A stretch of DNA of 9,280 nt, taken from WTJX01 sp045106295 (GTDB lineage: Bacteria > Bacteroidota > Bacteroidia > Cytophagales > JAAEPT01). Of the stretch, positions 4,908 to 9,280 are shown piece after piece. Both the position numbers and the translations under genes were made by a program. Within the stretch, counting starts at the first letter, position 1. The number at the start of each line of letters is the position of its first letter. The stretch is from contig JBGCEI010000047.1 in NCBI GenBank assembly GCA_045106295.1, positions 1-9,280 on the forward strand. Reading direction: 5' to 3'. Under the pieces are notes generated by a model. The model saw nothing but the letters and a program-made list of their open reading frames with translations, was not told the origin of the DNA and made no database searches.

Positions 4908-6602
4908 ATGGCTATTAATAGAAGAGATTTTGTAAAAGTGGCGTCTGTGGCGTCACTTCCACTATTATTAAATACACCTTCCAAAGCTGCTAGTCAGTTA
5001 CGTCAAGATTTGCTGGCTTCAAAACCTATTCTTAGTTCACCAGAATATGGTATTTTAAATAAATTAGCCTACGGCCCTACAGAGGCAGACGTCGCCTATG
5101 TTAAAAAAGTAGGCTTGGAAAAATACTTAGATGAACAGTTGAATCCTGACAGTTCAGAAAATCCTGTAATAGCTAAAAAAATTTCGGAATTAACGTTTAA
5201 AGTAACCAGCCGTAATAAGGAAACGAGAGAAAAGACTACGGTTGAAATGCCTATTACTTATTTAGATAAGTCGGCAGATGAACTATGGTCTATTTATCTG
5301 AATAAGTTGAAAGGAACATCGGGAGGGTCTCTTATTCAGCCTGCTAGAGAAGTAGTTGTTTCAACTTGGTTAAAAGCAGTACATAGTAAGTGGCAGCTGA
5401 AAGAAGTGATGGCTGAATTTTGGCACAACCATTTCAATATAGATACTTTCAACAACCGTAAGATTCCTCTTTTTTTCGTTCAATTTGATAGAGATATCAT
5501 CAGAAAGCATTGTTTTGGAAACTTTAGAGTATTTCTAGAGGATACAGCTAAAAGCCCGGCTATGTTGTATTATTTGAATAATAATGCAAGCAAGGCTAGT
5601 CCGGCAAATGAGAATTATGCTAGAGAATTATTCGAACTACATACCTTAGGTGAGGACAATTATTTTAATCAGTTGTATAATAAATGGAAAGATGTACCCG
5701 GTGCAGAGCAAGGAAAAGCCGTAGGATACATTGATGAAGACGTGTACGAGGCAGCGAGAGCATTTACAGGTTGGACAGTAGGCGATGGATCACGAATAGG
5801 GAGAAAGAAAGAAAAATTACCAAGTACAGGTAAATTTCACTACCAAGACAGTTGGCATGACCATTATCAGAAAAGGATTACGGGAATAGAATTGCCCTCT
5901 AACCAAGGTCCCATGGACGATGCTCAAAAAGTATTGGATATTGTAGCGTATCATAAAGGGACGGCAGAGTTTATTTGTAAAAAACTATGTGTTCGTTTAG
6001 TGAGTGATGAACCATCAAAAGCATTGCTATCTAAAGCAGTGTCAATTTGGATGGTAAATCAAAAAGCACCAGATCAGATAGCTCAAGTGATTAGAGCTAT
6101 TGTATTGACTGATGAATTTAAAAGCTCGTATAATAAAAAAGTCAAGAGACCATTGGAGTTAGTTGTTTCTTTGATACGATCTACGGGAATGGATTTAACG
6201 CCTAACCAACAATTACATAATTCATTAAAAGAACTAGGTTATCAACAGTTTGCTTGGCCTGCTCCAACGGGGCATCCAGACCATAGTGAGTATTGGACTG
6301 GAACAGGAATGATGCTGAAACGATGGAAAGCGATGGAAAGGCTTACGCATTCTTACTATCCAAAAGCTACAACGTTTGATTCCATACAAAAAAGTATGAC
6401 TCAATATGGGAAAGACATTAATGGTTTTATCGAGTATTGGTATGCTCGCATGGTAGGAGTGACGCCTACTGAAGATACTAGGGAGCGTTTGTTTGCTATT
6501 GTGACGAATAGTGGGAAATCCAATACGGTAGCAACAGATACCTACCGGGCTAAAATGATGGTGGCTTCCATTGCTATGTTACCCGAATTTCAACTAAGAT
6601 AA
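4908..6602 (+). CDS. DUF1800 family protein with a Tat-type signal
   Basis: The 564-residue protein begins NRRDFVKVASVASLPLLL and then TPSKAAS, a twin-arginine motif (RR at 5-6) with a short hydrophobic core and a plausible cleavage site near residue 28. Folded export through the Tat pathway is therefore likely. The rest matches the DUF1800 family as I know it: LNKLAYGPTEADV (50-62), FWHNHFNIDTFNNR (171-184), NENYARELFELHTLG (234-248), EAARAFTGWT (281-290) and WPAPTGHPDHSEYW (450-463). The biochemical role of DUF1800 is not established. Its His, Asp and Glu motifs suggest metal or substrate binding, but that is inference. DUF1800 genes are repeatedly found beside DUF1501 genes, as here with a 9-nt gap, so the products probably act together. 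Start 4908 gives the Tat signal directly. No convincing promoter was found in the preceding 89 nt. Confidence 0.9.
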   Translation: MAINRRDFVKVASVASLPLLLNTPSKAASQLRQDLLASKPILSSPEYGILNKLAYGPTEADVAYVKKVGLEKYLDEQLNPDSSENPVIAKKISELTFKVTSRNKETREKTTVEMPITYLDKSADELWSIYLNKLKGTSGGSLIQPAREVVVSTWLKAVHSKWQLKEVMAEFWHNHFNIDTFNNRKIPLFFVQFDRDIIRKHCFGNFRVFLEDTAKSPAMLYYLNNNASKASPANENYARELFELHTLGEDNYFNQLYNKWKDVPGAEQGKAVGYIDEDVYEAARAFTGWTVGDGSRIGRKKEKLPSTGKFHYQDSWHDHYQKRITGIELPSNQGPMDDAQKVLDIVAYHKGTAEFICKKLCVRLVSDEPSKALLSKAVSIWMVNQKAPDQIAQVIRAIVLTDEFKSSYNKKVKRPLELVVSLIRSTGMDLTPNQQLHNSLKELGYQQFAWPAPTGHPDHSEYWTGTGMMLKRWKAMERLTHSYYPKATTFDSIQKSMTQYGKDINGFIEYWYARMVGVTPTEDTRERLFAIVTNSGKSNTVATDTYRAKMMVASIAMLPEFQLR

Positions 6603-6611
6603 GTAAAGAAG

Positions 6612-7844
6612 ATGAATAGAAGACAGTTATTTGAAGGGTGTTCTGATTTTATGCGCTCTATGATCGAAGGAAGTAATATGAATTATTCCTTTACAGAAAA
6701 TGCAGATGAAGAGATGCTTGTAGTTGTCTTTTTGCGAGGAGGGTATGATGGATTAAATTTTTTGGCTCCTGTTGATGATACGCATTACCTATCTGCTAGA
6801 GGAGAGAATGTACGAATTAATTCAGCAGGAAAAACACAAGGCTTACCAATTAAGCAAAATTTCCATGATGGAGACTTTAGGCTACACCACACAGCTGGAC
6901 CTATCAAAGAATTATATGATGATAAAAAACTAGCTTTTGTACATGCTAGTGGTCTTAAAAATGGAACAAGGAGTCATTTTGTAGCTCAAGAGCTTATCGA
7001 AAAAGGAACGGAGAAAGAGAAAGGATTAAAAACGGGATGGTTAGCACGACACATAGGTACATTTTCTGGGAATAAAGTAGCTACTTATGCCATCGGGAAT
7101 AATCAACCAGAAGCGCTACTATCAGCCAATAAAGTATTGTCTCTTACTAAAATAAGTGATTTGAAAGTAAATTGGAATAAAGAAGTGGAAGCGATGATGG
7201 CTTCTCAGTATGGAAAAGGGAATTCACTTATTCATAAACAAGGGACAGAAGCGATGAATATGCTCGATTACTTAAACGAAAAATCATCTGCTGTACACAT
7301 AGACAAAGAAAGTCTCAATAAAAAAAAGAAAAAGAAAGGTGGGAATTATAATAAAATAGCGGTAGAGTTAGAAACACTAGAAAGTGTTATCAAGATGGAT
7401 GTTGGTTTAAAAGTAGCCACTATTAATGTAGGAGGTTGGGATACGCACGATAATCAACAAGCACGTTACACTGGAAATATGAAGAAGTTGTCTACTGCTT
7501 TAGCTGGTTTTTACAATCGATTACATGCCTATCACGGGAGGTTGAATATTGTTGTAATGAGTGAGTTTGGGAGAAGGGTGAAAGGGAACAATAATGGAGG
7601 AACTGACCATGGTTATGGAAATGTAATGTGGGCACTAGGCGGTAATGTAAATGGAGGAGAAGTTTATGGGAAATGGCCGGGCTTAGCAAATGAGCAGTTA
7701 GACAAGGGAGTAGATTTATCTATTACAACAGATTACAGAATGGTATTAAGCGAAGTAATGACTAAGCGCATGAAACAAAATGATTTAGCGACTATATTTC
7801 CGAAATTCGATTATGACAACCCTTTAGGAGTGTTTAAAAGGTAG
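6612..7844 (+). CDS. DUF1501 family protein (alkaline-phosphatase-like fold)
   Basis: The 410-residue protein belongs to DUF1501, which is grouped with the alkaline phosphatase/sulfatase superfamily. Visible motifs are VVVFLRGGYDGLN (37-49), LHHTAGP (91-97), HASGLKNGTRSHF (111-123), NVGGWDTHDNQ (272-282) and SEFGRRVKGNNNGGTDHGYG (317-336). D45, D277, H279, E318, D332 and H333 are candidate metal ligands by analogy with that superfamily. The N-terminus NRRQLF keeps the twin arginines typical of exported family members, but EGCSDFMRSMIEG follows instead of a hydrophobic core, so a working signal is missing. The frame is closed upstream by a stop at 6600-6602, so no longer start exists. A Lys-rich stretch (237-242) is encoded by A-rich sequence. 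It lies 9 nt after the DUF1800 gene, very likely in the same transcript. Substrate is unknown. Confidence 0.9.
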   Translation: MNRRQLFEGCSDFMRSMIEGSNMNYSFTENADEEMLVVVFLRGGYDGLNFLAPVDDTHYLSARGENVRINSAGKTQGLPIKQNFHDGDFRLHHTAGPIKELYDDKKLAFVHASGLKNGTRSHFVAQELIEKGTEKEKGLKTGWLARHIGTFSGNKVATYAIGNNQPEALLSANKVLSLTKISDLKVNWNKEVEAMMASQYGKGNSLIHKQGTEAMNMLDYLNEKSSAVHIDKESLNKKKKKKGGNYNKIAVELETLESVIKMDVGLKVATINVGGWDTHDNQQARYTGNMKKLSTALAGFYNRLHAYHGRLNIVVMSEFGRRVKGNNNGGTDHGYGNVMWALGGNVNGGEVYGKWPGLANEQLDKGVDLSITTDYRMVLSEVMTKRMKQNDLATIFPKFDYDNPLGVFKR

Positions 7845-7851
7845 AAGTGTC

Positions 7852-9280
7852 TTAAAACGTTAAACCAGCAGAAAGAAACCACGTTCTACCTTGAGCTGGT
7901 AAAATTCCAGGGCCTGGATAACCAGTAGCTCTTCTAGTGAAGTATTGAACGTCCGTGATGTTGTTGACACTTAAACCAATATTTAACCTTTTATTTACGA
8001 CGTATTTGGCAGAGAAGTCAAGCACAAAATAAGCTGGGATTACTCCTTGAACTCCATTAGTAGATTCGTTTTTTAATGTGCTATTATTGGCATCTGAATA
8101 TTGAGCACTTATATACGTTCCTTGGAATGAACACCCAAAATCCTTGTAGCCATAACTAATACCTGATTTAATGTTGTAGAGAGGAAGATTTTCTATTCTG
8201 TTTCCAGAACGAACACCAGAAGAAGCTCTTTCATTGATATCTCGGTAAAAACCTTTACTCACGGCACTATTGATAAAGACAGTGGCTTTGTGATTGGATC
8301 GTTTAATACCTGCTATTTTTAGAATATTGAAATCAACGAATGATTCGAAACCATAGATGTTTGCTTTACCAATATTTGTTCTTAATTGAAGTCCATCATC
8401 TAAAATAGTCCCAATTCGATTGGCATACCGAATAAAAAACAAGCTAGCATCTAAATAGACTTTATTGTAATTCCTTTTTCGTAAACCAATGTCTAAACTG
8501 TATCCTCTTTCGTCTGTTGTATTAGGGTCTACAACTTGTGTGGCACTAGTAACTTGAATATCAGTAAAGTTGATGGCTCGGTAGTTAGAAGTGATATTTG
8601 AATAGAGTTCTAATGAAGGGGTGATTTTTAAAGATGATCCTAAGCCTATTAATAATAGATGTCGGTTCTTGTTTGTAGATTGGAGAGAATCTAATCCGTT
8701 TTCAATAAAACCACCCTCTGCTTTTGTTTGAATGTATTCGTATCGAATACCAGGTATTAAACTGAGGTTTTTACTTAATCGGATAATATTTTCAGTAAAT
8801 AAGGCAAGATTAAAATTAGGAAAATCAATATCAGAAGTATTCTTTTCATCTGTTAAGGAATTGAGGTTATTGAGATCAACGCTACTGAAATCAGCACCAC
8901 TTCCGTCTGTTCCAAACCCTTGACTAAAGTTGGTTAATCCTCTGTATAATCTTGCGCCTAAAAGAAAGGTGTTTTCTTGTTTCCCAAGTGAATAATTGTG
9001 AACTAGTTTAGTTTCATTCCCTATGTTTCTGAATTTACCATCTAGTAAATCTCGGTTTTTCCCTATGTCTGGTTTAGTTGGATTGTCCCTTAAACCAAGT
9101 GAAGTTCGTCTAGCCACTAAACTAAACAACTTACTGTATAGTGTTAATTTTGGTTTGATGTGATATTCCATTGAAAAAGAAGCTAAATTCCAATTGACCT
9201 TAAACCAATTTCTATCTCTGTTCGACTGTTGTGCATTCTCGTCAAAAGCTATATCAGAAAGCCCTCCTGGTTGTCTAGAT
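7852..9280 (-). CDS. TonB-dependent outer-membrane receptor, FecA-like, N-terminus outside the window
   Basis: About 475 C-terminal residues are visible. The gene enters from the right edge and stops at TAA 7854-7852. The ATG at 9171 is not the start: 36 open codons lie upstream and contain RQPGGLSD and QSNRDRNWF, which belong to the barrel of ferric-citrate-type receptors. Downstream, LFTENIIRLSKNLSLIPGIRYEYI, the late-barrel segment VNNITDVQYFTRR, RATGYPGPGILPAQGRTW and the terminal LSAGLTF, ending in phenylalanine as outer-membrane barrels do, are all typical. It should import a siderophore or similar ligand using TonB energy. The plug domain, signal peptide and TonB box are out of view, so substrate and any SusC-type N-terminal extension cannot be judged. 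It is convergent with the DUF1501 gene, 7 nt away. Confidence 0.9.
   Translation of the reverse strand, partial: SRQPGGLSDIAFDENAQQSNRDRNWFKVNWNLASFSMEYHIKPKLTLYSKLFSLVARRTSLGLRDNPTKPDIGKNRDLLDGKFRNIGNETKLVHNYSLGKQENTFLLGARLYRGLTNFSQGFGTDGSGADFSSVDLNNLNSLTDEKNTSDIDFPNFNLALFTENIIRLSKNLSLIPGIRYEYIQTKAEGGFIENGLDSLQSTNKNRHLLLIGLGSSLKITPSLELYSNITSNYRAINFTDIQVTSATQVVDPNTTDERGYSLDIGLRKRNYNKVYLDASLFFIRYANRIGTILDDGLQLRTNIGKANIYGFESFVDFNILKIAGIKRSNHKATVFINSAVSKGFYRDINERASSGVRSGNRIENLPLYNIKSGISYGYKDFGCSFQGTYISAQYSDANNSTLKNESTNGVQGVIPAYFVLDFSAKYVVNKRLNIGLSVNNITDVQYFTRRATGYPGPGILPAQGRTWFLSAGLTF

Noticed and set aside
7492..7689. 65-residue minus-strand frame
   Set aside because: It is antisense to the conserved C-terminal motifs of the DUF1501 gene.
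8732..8923. 63-residue plus-strand frame
   Set aside because: It is antisense to the TonB-dependent receptor barrel, which has clear family motifs in this region.
9169..9171. ATG as the start of the receptor gene
   Set aside because: The frame stays open for 36 codons to the window edge and those codons encode typical receptor motifs, so this is an internal methionine.

Overview
The window looks like chromosome of a low-GC Bacteroidota, most likely a member of the Flavobacteriaceae. Four things point there: the start codons lack Shine-Dalgarno sequences, a TTG-N20-TAnnTTTG promoter of the Bacteroidota type lies at 97-127, the cold-shock protein has the flavobacterial form, and a TonB-dependent receptor sits beside a DUF1800/DUF1501 pair. 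I cannot name the genus. I see no phage, insertion sequence, CRISPR array, tRNA or rRNA.

Layout. 1-80: the tail of an unseen left neighbour and a symmetrical terminator hairpin. 97-472: a tryptophan-responsive control region made of a promoter, a 15-codon leader peptide with three consecutive Trp codons (132-179), and an intrinsic terminator (227-259), which together form a classical attenuator. 473-2543: trpE and trpG, the two subunits of anthranilate synthase. Each gene is preceded by a 36-bp array of degenerate heptamers that lies inside an 18-codon reading frame ending in an ATGA overlap with the gene. trpDCFBA do not follow. 2670-2919: a cold-shock gene with its terminator. 2930-3160: a small conserved-type hypothetical gene. 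3215-4818: an exported protein with a threefold internal repeat, followed after 5 nt by a single-domain rhodanese. 4908-7844: a DUF1800 protein with a twin-arginine signal and a DUF1501 protein without a usable signal, 9 nt apart. 7852-9280: the C-terminal barrel of a FecA-like TonB-dependent receptor on the minus strand, cut by the window edge and convergent with the DUF1501 gene.

How it works together. trpE and trpG should convert chorismate and glutamine to anthranilate, and their transcription is probably set by ribosome stalling on the leader Trp codons. TrpE itself contains no tryptophan. The remaining genes look like separate short transcription units: stress RNA-binding, sulfur transfer next to an exported protein, an exported DUF1800/DUF1501 pair of unknown function, and outer-membrane uptake.

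The most unusual observations are the attenuator with a possibly leaderless leader peptide, and the matched heptamer arrays with overlapping 18-codon frames before trpE and trpG. Most genes are ordinary for this phylum. I did not find a clear new multi-gene system.
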